Below, one piece after another: positions 9,203 through 17,571 of a DNA stretch of 47,110 nucleotides. Position numbers and translations under genes: made by a program. The notes beneath the pieces are model-generated. The model had not been told where the DNA came from and did not search any database. It was given only the letters and a program-made list of their open reading frames with translations. Positions within the stretch are counted from its first letter, which is position 1; each line of letters starts with the position of its first letter. Source of the stretch: a virus; IMG/VR virus record IMGVR_UViG_3300020152_000029, positions 1 to 47,110 of that record, one strand, 5' to 3'.

Positions 9203-10221
9203 CAGACTCTCCGGGATTTGGCTATTACAGGCATATCCAGCGCATCAATCTCGATATCAGCGCCGTTCTGATTGGTGATTTCCAGCTGCCATGTCCGGCC
9301 ATCCAGCCCACGACCAAGCTTGACCCTTGTGGGCACTATGGTGCCGGATGCCTTCTGCGCCTCGGACGATATGAATTGATAGGTGTACTCCTGTCCGTCG
9401 ACTCTCGCTGTCAGGTTTACCAGGCCATCACTACGGATACCGGCATAGATAACCGGCATGGTCTTGAGTGAAGGGTCGCCAAAGTCGGTTTCGCCTGTGG
9501 TGATGACGGTATTGATGTCTGCGCCATCATCATCAGTCCCGGCGATCAGGTAGATACCGTCATCATTGAGACCGAAGTAGCTCTGCCCTATCCTGCCGAA
9601 TGAGTTGAACTTGAACTGCTCATAGAACGATGGTGCACCGGTATTCAGGTTGTAAGCCCATCCGTCCCAATAGTCGCTAACGAAGAGGATTCCGGACAAG
9701 ATATGCCCGATGGATTCCGCATTAAGGTTGTATTCCGCACCGGCAGCAACAGAGACATGAATACTCAGATTACTGGATGCAATAGCCTGGATTGATCTGA
9801 ATGATTCGGCAGCTCCATTGATGATCAAAGAGCTGGTTACAGAGTCATAGAATATCTTCGGAGCTGCAGCTGCACTGGAGAGGACGCCAGATGTATCTAC
9901 ACTGGCATTAACTATCTTTGATCCCATGGCCGAGCCCAGGGCGACAATGGCGCTTTCTACGTCAGCCAGAAGCTCCCACTGGACCAAGGGAATCGATGTG
10001 ATTTGACCAGTTGAATTTACTGCGCCCTGGAAATTCACTGTCACGGCAGCTTGTGAGCTTATCGACCCTCGGGACATGACAACATCAGAAGAGTATTCAC
10101 CTACCAGTATCCCTGGTAACGCAAGCCCGGCCCTGCCATCCTCACCAAGAATGAAAGCCGGTAGCACGAATCCGCCGGCTACGAACTCTCCGGATGCGAA
10201 AACTGGTAATGCGAAGGCCAT
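9202..10221 (-). CDS. Predicted tail/virion protein with N-terminal LP repeats
   Basis: 339 aa. The first ~45 residues contain three imperfect repeats of a short hydrophobic unit (ALPVFASGE, VLPAFILGE, ALPGILVGE), after which the protein is Ser/Ala/Val-rich and beta-like. The C-terminal ~60 residues (VKLGRGLDGRTWQLEITN) look like the closing strands of a beta-sandwich, as in phage tail proteins that describe measured or displayed surfaces. There is no enzyme motif. It abuts the 276-aa gene upstream and overlaps the 844-aa gene downstream by one base. A virion role is inferred from this cluster of tightly packed tail genes. Confidence 0.8.
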   Translation of the reverse strand: MAFALPVFASGEFVAGGFVLPAFILGEDGRAGLALPGILVGEYSSDVVMSRGSISSQAAVTVNFQGAVNSTGQITSIPLVQWELLADVESAIVALGSAMGSKIVNASVDTSGVLSSAAAAPKIFYDSVTSSLIINGAAESFRSIQAIASSNLSIHVSVAAGAEYNLNAESIGHILSGILFVSDYWDGWAYNLNTGAPSFYEQFKFNSFGRIGQSYFGLNDDGIYLIAGTDDDGADINTVITTGETDFGDPSLKTMPVIYAGIRSDGLVNLTARVDGQEYTYQFISSEAQKASGTIVPTRVKLGRGLDGRTWQLEITNQNGADIEIDALDMPVIAKSRRV

Positions 10222-11052
10222 TTACAGCGACACGCTCATGTCGGTGATCGAGAAAGAATCGCCGGTTGTCAGTGACATTGAGCTCAGGATCACATCCTCA
10301 TCTGTATCGCCTACAGATAACTGCAGGACGTAATTATCCTTTACCCATCTTGCGTATCCAGGTACTCCGTCAGCCAGGGCATTCACCGAGAGCGGAGCAA
10401 CGAGATTGCTCACACCGCCAGATGAAGTAGCGAAGGCCTGCGTTCCTGTGGATATGACACCAAGCAATGTACCTGATGCCGGTGACTCGACTGATGCAGG
10501 CGCACTGCCGGTATAGATGAAAATCGCACCGCTTGCCCCCATGCCTGGCATCGTTCCAATATTCCTGACAATGCGATCCAGTACTGCATCCCTGAATGCC
10601 GTATTCATGGAAACCGTATCGAGGGTTTCCGGCCACTTCACAGAGCACGCTTCCAGGGTCTTCGGCACACCGGATGTCAGTGTAGTTGCGCTCACAATAA
10701 AGTCCGCACCTGATCCGCTCAACCCTACAGTGCCTTCAATTACGGCAACGTTGCTGGAGTCGAACCAACGTGCATAACCAATAGCCCCGCTTGCAGATGG
10801 AGAAAAATCTATTGGTTGCACCAAAGGCGCTACTCCCATATTGGATCCAGCCATCAAAGACAGACTGGATGCAAATAACGGGATGGTTGCCAGTAGTGTT
10901 CCGGTAGCAGTGTTGGCAATCCCAGGTGCCGATCCTGTATAGAACTTGATATTGCTGTTAGTGCTGCTGGCTAGCCACTGACTCGTTTGAGCAAAACCAG
11001 TTATCTCATTCAGAATGCGGTTCTTGAAGGCAACACTTAAACTCGCGCTCAT
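10222..11052 (-). CDS. Virion protein made of two tandem copies of one ~130-aa domain
   Basis: 276 aa with a clear internal duplication. Residues ~8-137 and ~150-276 share the same order: AF(K/R)..(I/V)L..I, then (K/I)FYTGSAP or FIYTGSAP, GTLL, (L)VQP or (L)VAPL, GYARW, and a final strand ending in (T)LTSG or SLTTG. Each copy looks like a small beta-sandwich. Such single-domain proteins occur in the tail clusters of many phages; their role is unknown, perhaps fibre or decoration. The ATG is preceded by GAGG, and the gene sits 10 nt after the 190-aa gene. The family name is not certain. Confidence 0.82.
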   Translation of the reverse strand: MSASLSVAFKNRILNEITGFAQTSQWLASSTNSNIKFYTGSAPGIANTATGTLLATIPLFASSLSLMAGSNMGVAPLVQPIDFSPSASGAIGYARWFDSSNVAVIEGTVGLSGSGADFIVSATTLTSGVPKTLEACSVKWPETLDTVSMNTAFRDAVLDRIVRNIGTMPGMGASGAIFIYTGSAPASVESPASGTLLGVISTGTQAFATSSGGVSNLVAPLSVNALADGVPGYARWVKDNYVLQLSVGDTDEDVILSSMSLTTGDSFSITDMSVSL

Positions 11053-11062
11053 GATTAGCCTC

Positions 11063-11635
11063 TTAGCTGCTGGTCAAGGTGATGATGCTGGTGACATTCA
11101 ACACGTCGTCATCGACCACTGATTTAGCCGCGGAAAAACGTGCTGCTGAGACTATGACGCCTGTAGTAGCTGATTTGGCGGATGCTGACAGTTGACCAAG
11201 GCCATAGATCGTCTTGGTCGCATTCATGGTGAATACCGCCTTGCTGGCACTGTTACTGACGATGCCGCCAGAGATAGAGCCTGGCACCCATTCCTGCCGG
11301 GTGGATTCATCATAAGCCGTCGATTCGGTAGCCGCAGATGCGAATGTTGCCGCGGTGAGCCCGGCAACTGGCGTGTAGTTGCCTTCAAATAGTGCGATAT
11401 ACCAGTCGCTGATGGGCGATACACCGGTCAATGCCGCGCCAAGGATATAGTTGATACCTTCGGTAGGTATCAGGTTATGTACCTCTTCGCGCGACAGGAT
11501 CACTGAATCCACGCCATCGAAGTCCTTCCGCTCCAGGCCTTCGATCGACAAGCCCATAGCTTTCATGCGCTGGACCGAGCGAATGTGCTCGACGTTGTAC
11601 TTGAAGCCGGCCTTTAAGTTGCCATTTGTTTGCAT
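11063..11635 (-). CDS. Conserved phage virion protein (190 aa), tail-associated
   Basis: 190 aa. An N-terminal helical segment (residues ~8-45) is followed by a beta-rich domain with WYIALFEGNYTPVAGLTAATF, a TRQEWVPG segment and a C-terminal SAARFSAAKSV-DVLNVTSIITL strand pair. I recall this pattern from uncharacterised phage structural proteins encoded next to the neck and tail genes. The domain resembles one copy of the neighbouring 276-aa protein in layout (YTPV / YTGSAP, then a long beta segment), so the two may be distant paralogues. An AGGGAG site precedes the ATG, and the leader carries a 15-bp perfect palindrome. Confidence 0.8.
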   Translation of the reverse strand: MQTNGNLKAGFKYNVEHIRSVQRMKAMGLSIEGLERKDFDGVDSVILSREEVHNLIPTEGINYILGAALTGVSPISDWYIALFEGNYTPVAGLTAATFASAATESTAYDESTRQEWVPGSISGGIVSNSASKAVFTMNATKTIYGLGQLSASAKSATTGVIVSAARFSAAKSVVDDDVLNVTSIITLTSS

Positions 11636-11659
11636 GATGCTCTCCCTAAGAGAAATGCC

Positions 11660-11674
11660 ACGTCGTCACGACGT
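11660..11674 (-). repeat. Leader hairpin, copy 2 (15-bp palindrome)
   Basis: ACGTC-GTGAC-GACGT is a perfect inverted repeat in the 46-nt gap between the beta-propeller-like gene and the 190-aa gene. It is followed on the minus strand by GGCATTTCTCTTAGGGAG, the ribosome site of the next gene. The same arrangement stands before the polyvalent gene. Confidence 0.6.
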
Positions 11675-11681
11675 TGCTTGA

Positions 11682-12914
11682 TTACCTTGCTCTGCGCGTT
11701 ATTTCTGCTTCCGCATAGCTTCCCGCCTGAAGAATCGAACCCTCAGAATTGTTACCCACTACAACGAACTGCCTGATGCCGTCCTGCTCGCGAACCATGC
11801 TGGCAGCATTGATCATCAGACCTGGCGCCAGCGCCTTTTCTGCAAGAATCTCGGCAGCACCTGCTTCGTGTCCGATCACCGGACCGCGCTCAGACATCCA
11901 GATGTACTCATTCGTCCTCGGGATGATTCTGGCCGTGTTGGCTATGCCGCCGAACTCAAAGACCTCGGTTAACACCGGGCTCATGGTGCCAGCCTGGCCG
12001 ATAAAGCGTGTCTGGTCGGCGCAGACATACAGTCCGCCGCCTTTGGTACCAGCGATTACGGTTACTTCCGCTCCAAACTTGTAATAGTTCTTGCGACGGT
12101 CAACATGGTCATAGTCCAGCGCATTGGTCCGCCATACCACGGTTGGATCCGCAGCATCAATCATGAATATGCAGCCATTGGAATACGTGAGGCCGATAGC
12201 GAAAGGTGGCGGAGACTGGTATGCAGTACGCAGCTCGACACCTACAGGCATGGTCATGATGGTGGTGAACTGGTCCAGCGGGCTCAGTTCCTTGGCCAGA
12301 TAGGGCACTTCACCGTTTGGCGTGCTCATGTAGAGCCGTTTCTTTGCGACATCCGCCGAGTCAGGTACCGGCAATGCCGTAGTCGCAATGCCACCAACAG
12401 AATTCAGGGTGATGCTGGACAACAATGACGCGCCAGATTCGCGGCCGTCAGCCATTACGTAGGTCATTGCCAGATGATATGCGCCCGCCGTGAGCTGACC
12501 CGTAGTGAGCGATAAAGCGGGAGCACTTGCCGGCACCTCGACGCCCCAAGGAATAAGAGCACCATTCCTGATGATGGCCGAGGCTGTTGCGCAGCTCACA
12601 TAGATATCACCATTAAGCGCCAGGAATGATGCGCGATTTGCGCCGGCATTGAATGTGCCGATGATGGTCAGAGTGCCGTCAGCGTTGAACTTCTTGATCT
12701 TGTTGTCATGGACCAGGTATGCATTACCGGCGTTGTCATCCCACATGCTATGAGCGCCTCCCAGCTCAAGCACGCGCTGCCTTCCCTTCCGCATGCGCAG
12801 CTTGCCCGAATCGGTGATATCCATGTTCACGATACGACGTGCGGTATCGCTGCCAAGCTCGTTATCCTGGTGGATGTTATCCATGCCACGCTGGAATCCG
12901 TCGATGCGCGCCAT
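11682..12914 (-). CDS. Beta-propeller-like tail protein, P22 gp10-type candidate
   Basis: 410 aa, rich in short beta strands. The opening ARIDGFQRGMDNIHQDNEL, the RIVNMDITDSGKLRMRKGR segment and repeated blade-like units (HSMWDDNAGNAYLVHDNKI; RASFLALNGDIYVSC; FAIGLTYSNGCIFMID; GGLYVCADQTRFIG; NEYIWMSERGPVIG) fit the class of phage beta-propeller tail proteins to which the packaged-DNA stabilisation protein gp10 of P22 belongs. Length is slightly below P22 gp10. The gene follows the head-tail adaptor gene with a TAATG overlap, the order expected of podovirus neck genes. The structural class is fairly likely; identity with gp10 function is an inference. Confidence 0.75.
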   Translation of the reverse strand: MARIDGFQRGMDNIHQDNELGSDTARRIVNMDITDSGKLRMRKGRQRVLELGGAHSMWDDNAGNAYLVHDNKIKKFNADGTLTIIGTFNAGANRASFLALNGDIYVSCATASAIIRNGALIPWGVEVPASAPALSLTTGQLTAGAYHLAMTYVMADGRESGASLLSSITLNSVGGIATTALPVPDSADVAKKRLYMSTPNGEVPYLAKELSPLDQFTTIMTMPVGVELRTAYQSPPPFAIGLTYSNGCIFMIDAADPTVVWRTNALDYDHVDRRKNYYKFGAEVTVIAGTKGGGLYVCADQTRFIGQAGTMSPVLTEVFEFGGIANTARIIPRTNEYIWMSERGPVIGHEAGAAEILAEKALAPGLMINAASMVREQDGIRQFVVVGNNSEGSILQAGSYAEAEITRRAR

Positions 12915-13579
12915 TACCAGTACGCCTTAGTGCGATGTGGCAGGTTGGCATTCTCATTCCTGCGCTGGTTGGCATCGGGACGAGTACCGAAATACTCTTC
13001 GAACTTGGCCAGTGCCCTGGCGGACTTCTCAGGATTGAGTGTCTCAGAGTCTGGTTTCTCATAGGCGCGATGCAATACCCACTGAACTAGGTGCTTATGA
13101 TGGATTCGGTTGATTTCAGGACAGTCTTTTTCCGCCGCCATGGGTCTACGCGGTAGCCGGAAAACTTCGATATTCAGGGTGTAACTGCCATCCACCACAG
13201 AATCCAGCTCAAGTTTGGTGTCGTAGCGGATGATGCCTGTTGGCCTGCGGGATTCAGTACGCCAGTTCGGACGGATCCGGTCCAGCTCGTGACGGTCGGT
13301 AATGTCCAGCCGATACCTGACACCGGCAGCATCAGTGAGACTGACGTACTCGATTTCATGAATCAGTTCGTGCAATCGATACACGGAGCCATCGGCCTGA
13401 CTGACCGCAATCTGGCAGATGGCTGGATCTTCTTTCTCCGGTATCAGGTTGGCACGGAGACAGGCTTCTTCTTCTGCCTCGTTGAACCAGCCGATAACCT
13501 CGTCACTGCTCCAGAGATACGGTTTAACCGCATCGTCTGCGTCCACACGAAACGAGGCTTCGAGCTGAGAGAGGTTCAT
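12914..13579 (-). CDS. Head-tail adaptor (head completion) protein
   Basis: 221 aa. The N-terminus (LSQLEASFRVDADDAVKPY then WSSDEVIGWFNEAEEEACLRANL) matches the opening of the phage adaptor family that docks below the portal (DUF6682-like): a first helix, a Trp-anchored helix with acidic run, then a beta domain (VYRLHELIHEIEYVSLTDA), and a C-terminal helix with PEINRIHHKHLVQWVLHRAY and an FEEYFG end. It overlaps the RyR gene by ATGA and the propeller gene by TAATG. This position between head and tail genes supports the call. Confidence 0.8.
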   Translation of the reverse strand: MNLSQLEASFRVDADDAVKPYLWSSDEVIGWFNEAEEEACLRANLIPEKEDPAICQIAVSQADGSVYRLHELIHEIEYVSLTDAAGVRYRLDITDRHELDRIRPNWRTESRRPTGIIRYDTKLELDSVVDGSYTLNIEVFRLPRRPMAAEKDCPEINRIHHKHLVQWVLHRAYEKPDSETLNPEKSARALAKFEEYFGTRPDANQRRNENANLPHRTKAYW

Positions 13580-14391
13580 TTCAGGCCGTATTGGTCAATC
13601 AACTGGATGACTTCTTTGCGTGCCGTTTCGGTATTGATGCCGACGGGTAGCTTCCGGCCTGCAAAATGCGTCTTGGCATATTCGCGGCATGCGGCAATGG
13701 TCATGTTGTTCACGGCATCGCGCGCCTGCTGCAAATCTTCCTCAGTGTCCTTGTCCTTGTTGGGATTGGGTGCCGTCGCCTGTGGTGCCTGCGCAGCTTC
13801 ACCGATATCGCCAAGAACATACTGATCAGGATGGCGCAGCAGAAGAACTGCCTTGTCCTCGGGAACCAGCTCAGTGCCGCCTTGGGTGAATTGAATGCGA
13901 GTACCGTAGAGATTCTCAATGTAGGTTTCACGTTTGCCCACATACTTGACAGGCGTGTAACCAATGGGTGTGCCAGATTGCTTGGCGGGCTCGATATTCC
14001 TGCCCTTCTTTGCTGGCTCAGGCTCGACTTCTGCGGGCTTCTCTTCCGGCAGTGACAGAGCAGCCTTTACCGTGCCATAAAACACCTGGTCGCGTGTCTG
14101 CAGCTCTTGGGAAAGCTCGTTGAATGGAAGAATGTTGGGGTGCGTCTTGGCTTCCTCATTCACTTCCTCGCCATACACCCATCCATCAGACTGTTTCTGG
14201 GCAAGCCACTGGTTATGCAATGCATCGAATCCAGCTTCAGGGTTGGCGATCAGGAATTCCACATCCTTCAGCACGCTATCCTTTTTCTCGTCCGGGGCTT
14301 CGTCCCAAGGCGCCTGTGGTTCGGCACCAATAGAAACCGTATAAGCGGCAGTGATGGCATAGGCCAGTATTGCGATGGTTGTAGGCTTCAC
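13576..14391 (-). CDS. RyR-domain protein in the head-neck gene block
   Basis: 271 aa, GTG start with AAGGAG 7 nt upstream. Residues ~5-95 match the RyR (ryanodine-receptor) domain: an N-terminal helix with ILAYAITAAY, PWDEAPDEKKDSVLKDV, HNQWLAQKQSDGWVYGE, then KTHPNILPFNELSQELQTRD. A Pro/Glu/Lys linker follows. Then comes a small beta region (ETYIENLYGTRIQF ... ELVPEDKAVLLLRHPDQY) like those of phage neck proteins, and a basic C-terminal helix. RyR domains in prokaryotes and phages are thought to bind small ligands or proteins, but the role here is unknown. It could be a structural protein or an injected or packaged sensor. Confidence 0.78.
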   Translation of the reverse strand: MKPTTIAILAYAITAAYTVSIGAEPQAPWDEAPDEKKDSVLKDVEFLIANPEAGFDALHNQWLAQKQSDGWVYGEEVNEEAKTHPNILPFNELSQELQTRDQVFYGTVKAALSLPEEKPAEVEPEPAKKGRNIEPAKQSGTPIGYTPVKYVGKRETYIENLYGTRIQFTQGGTELVPEDKAVLLLRHPDQYVLGDIGEAAQAPQATAPNPNKDKDTEEDLQQARDAVNNMTIAACREYAKTHFAGRKLPVGINTETARKEVIQLIDQYGLK

Positions 14392-14414
14392 GTCTTTCTC
14401 CTTTGAATCAACCT

Positions 14415-14444
14415 AAAAAACAGGGCGGGCCGAAGCCAGCCCTG
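14415..14444 (-). terminator. Rho-independent terminator after the decoration gene
   Basis: On the minus strand CAGGGC-T-GGC-TTCG-GCC-C-GCCCTG forms a GC-rich stem with a stable TTCG loop and one mismatch, followed by TTTTTT. It closes the unit ending in the 160-aa head protein and separates it from the RyR gene, whose GTG begins ~25 nt further on. Confidence 0.88.
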
Positions 14445-14464
14445 CTCATTCAGTTGCTGTTACC

Positions 14465-14947
14465 TTATGGGGTGCCAGTGGCAACGCCATACACCAGGAA
14501 GTCAAGCTGACCAGCTGAGGCGTGTGCTGCTACCTCATTGGTTACGATCAGCCATGCGTCTTTTGGCAGCGTTACCGGGGCAACACCGGTATTACCCTGA
14601 CGGGTACGGCCGGCAGTGGCCAGGCTCAGGCTGTTGTTGAAGTAGTCAGCATCCTGGGGCACGTTGGTATCATCGACGCCATCCACATACTCAAAGCCGA
14701 TGTCAGCAGTGATAGTGGCGGTGAAGGCATCGGAAATGATGGCCAGCGAGTCCTGGATGCGGAAGCCGGCAGGGATGATGCCGAGGCGCACTTTGTCGGT
14801 TGCCCCTACAGCGGCTGTGGTATCGCTATCAACGAACACACCGGATGCGTTGGTTTTGAACTGGTAGTCCAGTACGGAGTTATTGCCGTACGGAACACCG
14901 CCATGTTGCTGCAAGTTGCGAGCACGTTTCTTGGTTACGGTAGCCAT
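14465..14947 (-). CDS. Head decoration or capsid-associated protein (160 aa)
   Basis: 160 aa, beta-rich, with an N-terminal basic arm (TVTKKRARNLQQHGG) and a compact domain containing DKVRLGIIPAGFRIQDSLAIISDAF and WLIVTNEVAAHASAGQLDFLVYG. This resembles small decoration-type or stabilising proteins that sit next to the major capsid gene in many phages. There is an AGGAG 6 nt before the ATG. It is followed by a strong terminator and lies just downstream of the capsid gene. The role is inferred from position and size. Confidence 0.78.
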   Translation of the reverse strand: MATVTKKRARNLQQHGGVPYGNNSVLDYQFKTNASGVFVDSDTTAAVGATDKVRLGIIPAGFRIQDSLAIISDAFTATITADIGFEYVDGVDDTNVPQDADYFNNSLSLATAGRTRQGNTGVAPVTLPKDAWLIVTNEVAAHASAGQLDFLVYGVATGTP

Positions 14948-14999
14948 GTCGTTCTCCTAGCTAAAATTGGCAAATCTGGTAGTACGTACATCGAATTAC

Positions 15000-15022
15000 G
15001 AAAGGGGGCGGTTTCCCGCCCC
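15000..15022 (-). terminator. Hairpin terminator after the major capsid gene
   Basis: On the minus strand GGGGCGG-GAAA-CCGCCCC makes a perfect 7-bp stem with a GNRA tetraloop, followed by CTTTCGT. The T-tract is short, so it may act as a partial terminator or as an RNA-stabilising 3' end for the abundant capsid message. Confidence 0.7.
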
Positions 15023-15028
15023 ATTCAC

Positions 15029-16309
15029 TTACCGGCCTGCGATCTTGACGGCGGTATCGATCGCCATCACACCGAAGTCGGTGTATTGGGACTCGTCGCC
15101 GTGGTCGATCAGGAAGCGAACCTTGCTCTTGCCGCCAATCATGCCGATCAGGACTTCCAGCACGTTGTCATGGTCGAGCAGCTTTTCGCTCCAGAAGTAC
15201 GGGTTACCGGTCTTGGTGTTCTTGCCCAAGGCTTCTGCCAGCGCCTGGCCACCCAACAGCAGGGCACGATCAACCGCATGCGTGGTGCCAAAGGATGCTG
15301 GTACCAGGTCGGCAGAGGTTTCATCAGTGCTGGTGTAGGAAGCGCAGTAGCGCAGACTGTCACCGGCATAGAAGCGGATGGGTTTAGGCATCTTCACAAT
15401 CAAGATACCGTTCCACAGACCAGCCTCGCCCATAAAGAGGGGGTTGTTCTTGGCCAACTGAGCACGCGCCATTGCGTTGGATTGCAGGGTGCGGAAGTTG
15501 GTGGACTGTACGAACGAGGTATATTGCTCGCTGGAGACCAGCAGGACGCGCATAGGCGAGTCATCTGCCATCTGGTCATCCTCGTACTTCACTGGTGGAG
15601 GTGGCAATGGCATGCCATCCAGTAGGGTGCGGATACCATCTACAACATCGGCGTTCAGCACGTCGGTGGTAGCGATGGTGATTTCGTTTCCGGATGCCTG
15701 AATATGCTCGATACCGGAACCGGTCGACATATAGTGACGGTTCTTGGTAGGAGCCTTGATGCTGTTCACGCAGATGGTTGCGAAATCAGCGTCAGATGCG
15801 AGAGGCAGAGCCCACTCGATATCGTTGGCAAAACCGCGGGCACCAGCCAGGTGAGCGATGGATAACTGGTCATCCAGACGGCTCATGTAGTTCATGCCAA
15901 GCGCACGCGCCAGCTTACGCAGTTGGTGTGGGGTGCGTTGTTGGGTCATCTTTCCGCCGGCGCTGATTGGGTAACGGCATTGGTCGATGCGCAGACTGTC
16001 TTGCGAGAAGCTCATCTTCTTGCCGAGACCTTCAGCAGTACGGTCACCCATGATTGGCTTACCGCCCAATGGGTTGATCAGGTCAAAGGTGATTTCATCA
16101 CCGGCAACCTTGGTCAAGTCCATGCATCGAACAATCGGCAGATCATTCGAGGACTGGAAGCGCAGCTTTGATTCTGCATCAGACTGTTGCGGCAACTTGC
16201 CGGTCAGTCGGTTAAGGGTAGTCGGACGCTGCATGTTCGAAGCGAACAAGCCAGCGGACTGAATCTGTACGGCCTGTGCTGAACCGTATGGAATGCTTGT
16301 AGCAGACAT
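15029..16309 (-). CDS. Major capsid protein, N4-gp56 family
   Basis: 426 aa. It matches the N4-gp56/DUF4043 major capsid family: KVAGDEITFDLINPLGGKPI near residue 66, the MSFSQDSLRIDQCRYPISAGGKM segment, a long helix QQRTPHQLRKLARALGMNYMSRLDD, and a C-terminal domain with LLLGGQALAEALGK. It builds the HK97-fold procapsid shell around the scaffold. An AAGGAG stands before ATG at 16309, and the leader carries a hairpin of the repeated late type. Scaffold is upstream and decoration downstream, the normal order. Confidence 0.93.
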   Translation of the reverse strand: MSATSIPYGSAQAVQIQSAGLFASNMQRPTTLNRLTGKLPQQSDAESKLRFQSSNDLPIVRCMDLTKVAGDEITFDLINPLGGKPIMGDRTAEGLGKKMSFSQDSLRIDQCRYPISAGGKMTQQRTPHQLRKLARALGMNYMSRLDDQLSIAHLAGARGFANDIEWALPLASDADFATICVNSIKAPTKNRHYMSTGSGIEHIQASGNEITIATTDVLNADVVDGIRTLLDGMPLPPPPVKYEDDQMADDSPMRVLLVSSEQYTSFVQSTNFRTLQSNAMARAQLAKNNPLFMGEAGLWNGILIVKMPKPIRFYAGDSLRYCASYTSTDETSADLVPASFGTTHAVDRALLLGGQALAEALGKNTKTGNPYFWSEKLLDHDNVLEVLIGMIGGKSKVRFLIDHGDESQYTDFGVMAIDTAVKIAGR

Positions 16310-16337
16310 GGTAATTCTCCTTCAATGGGATCAGCGG

Positions 16338-16350
16338 CGTCATCACGACG
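16338..16350 (-). repeat. Leader hairpin, copy 3, before the capsid gene
   Basis: CGTC-GTGAT-GACG on the minus strand, in the 58-nt gap between scaffold and capsid genes, 28 nt before the capsid start. An A/T-rich run precedes it. Same core as copies at 17549 and 20093. Confidence 0.55.
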
Positions 16351-16367
16351 GCGCAAAAATTTAAAAA

Positions 16368-17426
16368 CTAAATCACCTTGGAAGTCATTTCCTCAATCTG
16401 TTTCGGTGTCTTTCCGAGGAAAGTATTCACCAGGGCAAGGCCGTTGGATTCCAGTAGCGCCTCACTTGCATCGTGATGCGCATTGGAGCCTGCCGGTATT
16501 TCAGACAGACTGCCGGGAACCGGTGGCTTTGCTTTAGCAGCTTCTGCCTTGGCCTTGGCCGCTAACTCTTCCTGCGTCAGCTGACCGCCCTTTGTATCCT
16601 TCTGCGCGGTGCCGCCTTTGTAGGTATCAAGTAGCTCGATTACCTGGACCGCAGTTCCTTTATCAAGGATTGCTTGGATACCTGGCTGCGCGAAGCTAGG
16701 CTGGCTTTCCATCCAGTCTTTGAATTCCTTGCTCTCAAAGACCGTTTGGTAGTCCTCATGCTTGCCCGCAATCATGGCGAAATGCTTTTCCTCGGCCGTC
16801 AGCTCTGCGGTCTTCTGCAATGGCTGAATTTTCGATTCAAGCTCCGCCTTCAGGGCTGAAACACGTTCTTCCACACCTTCCTTAATCAAGCTCCCAATCA
16901 AGGGCGCCATCTTTTGGGCCAGGTCAGGAAAATCTTCGTTGAGTGCATCAAGTACAGCCTGTTGCGCCTTGGTATCGCCAGTGCCTTCGTCCTTCTGTTG
17001 AGCCTTCTGCAGGCTCGCGATCAGTTCGTCGCGCTTTAAAAGCTCGTCGTCGCGCTTTTGAATCTCGGCTTCAAGTGCTGTGTTCTTGTTGCGGGCACTC
17101 TCCAATTCAGAATAAGGAATGATGTTCTTGCCATCCTTAGCCTGAACCACAGGCGTGTCATCAACGGTTTCAGTCTTGCCAGTATCCGCATCCGTCTTGG
17201 TTTCGGTTTTGTCCTTATCGGTAGCGGCATCGGGCGCTGCCGCTGTATCCACCTTGTCGTCTATCACTTCCGTGTCGGCAGTGATGTCCTTCTCCGTGGT
17301 ATCGCCCTTTACACTGGCGCCGCCAAACAGCAGTGCAGTGCGTGCCTCTTCAGACATTGCCTCAAACTCTTCAGGATGCTCCATATAATAATCAGCATCT
17401 TTCACTACAACTTCATCACCAGGCAT
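16368..17426 (-). CDS. Scaffolding protein
   Basis: 352 aa, very acidic N-terminal half (ETEVIDDK..DKDKTETKTDADTG) followed by a long charged coiled-coil (~residues 110-215: NKNTALEAEIQKRDDELLKRDELIASLQKA) and a Lys/Ala-rich tail, the usual profile of a phage scaffold. It lies directly upstream of the capsid gene and downstream of the portal. The C-terminal end (TFLGKTPKQIEEMTSKVI) is a helix that could bind coat protein. AGGAG precedes the ATG by 6 nt. Confidence 0.88.
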   Translation of the reverse strand: MPGDEVVVKDADYYMEHPEEFEAMSEEARTALLFGGASVKGDTTEKDITADTEVIDDKVDTAAAPDAATDKDKTETKTDADTGKTETVDDTPVVQAKDGKNIIPYSELESARNKNTALEAEIQKRDDELLKRDELIASLQKAQQKDEGTGDTKAQQAVLDALNEDFPDLAQKMAPLIGSLIKEGVEERVSALKAELESKIQPLQKTAELTAEEKHFAMIAGKHEDYQTVFESKEFKDWMESQPSFAQPGIQAILDKGTAVQVIELLDTYKGGTAQKDTKGGQLTQEELAAKAKAEAAKAKPPVPGSLSEIPAGSNAHHDASEALLESNGLALVNTFLGKTPKQIEEMTSKVI

Positions 17427-17571
17427 TGCATTCTCCTATCTACGGTCATTGACCGCCCACTTATCGCCGTGGCGCGTCAGATAGATAATTACTACTTACA
17501 ACAATGGCTGGCGATGTACTGCCAGCCTCCAGCTGCGGGAACCCAACTGTCATCACGACGTTGGTAGCAGA
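17427..17571 (-). promoter_or_regulatory. Structured leader of the scaffold-capsid transcript
   Basis: A ~140-nt leader runs from the predicted start near 17565 to the scaffold ATG. It holds the fourth late hairpin (GTC-GTGAT-GAC, 17549-17559), a second stem of GGCTGGC/GCCAGCC with an 8-nt loop (17506-17527), and a small CGGTCATTGACCG inverted repeat near 17440. A 30-codon open frame (17461-17553) starts inside the first hairpin but has no ribosome site. The structure suggests RNA-level control. Confidence 0.45.

Noticed and set aside
14522-15625. 367-codon plus-strand frame
   Set aside because: Antisense to the capsid and decoration genes, which carry family-level sequence; no ribosome site or conserved motif.
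17506-17527. GGCTGGC/GCCAGCC stem as a terminator
   Set aside because: No T-tract follows on the minus strand, and it lies between the scaffold promoter and gene; more likely leader structure.
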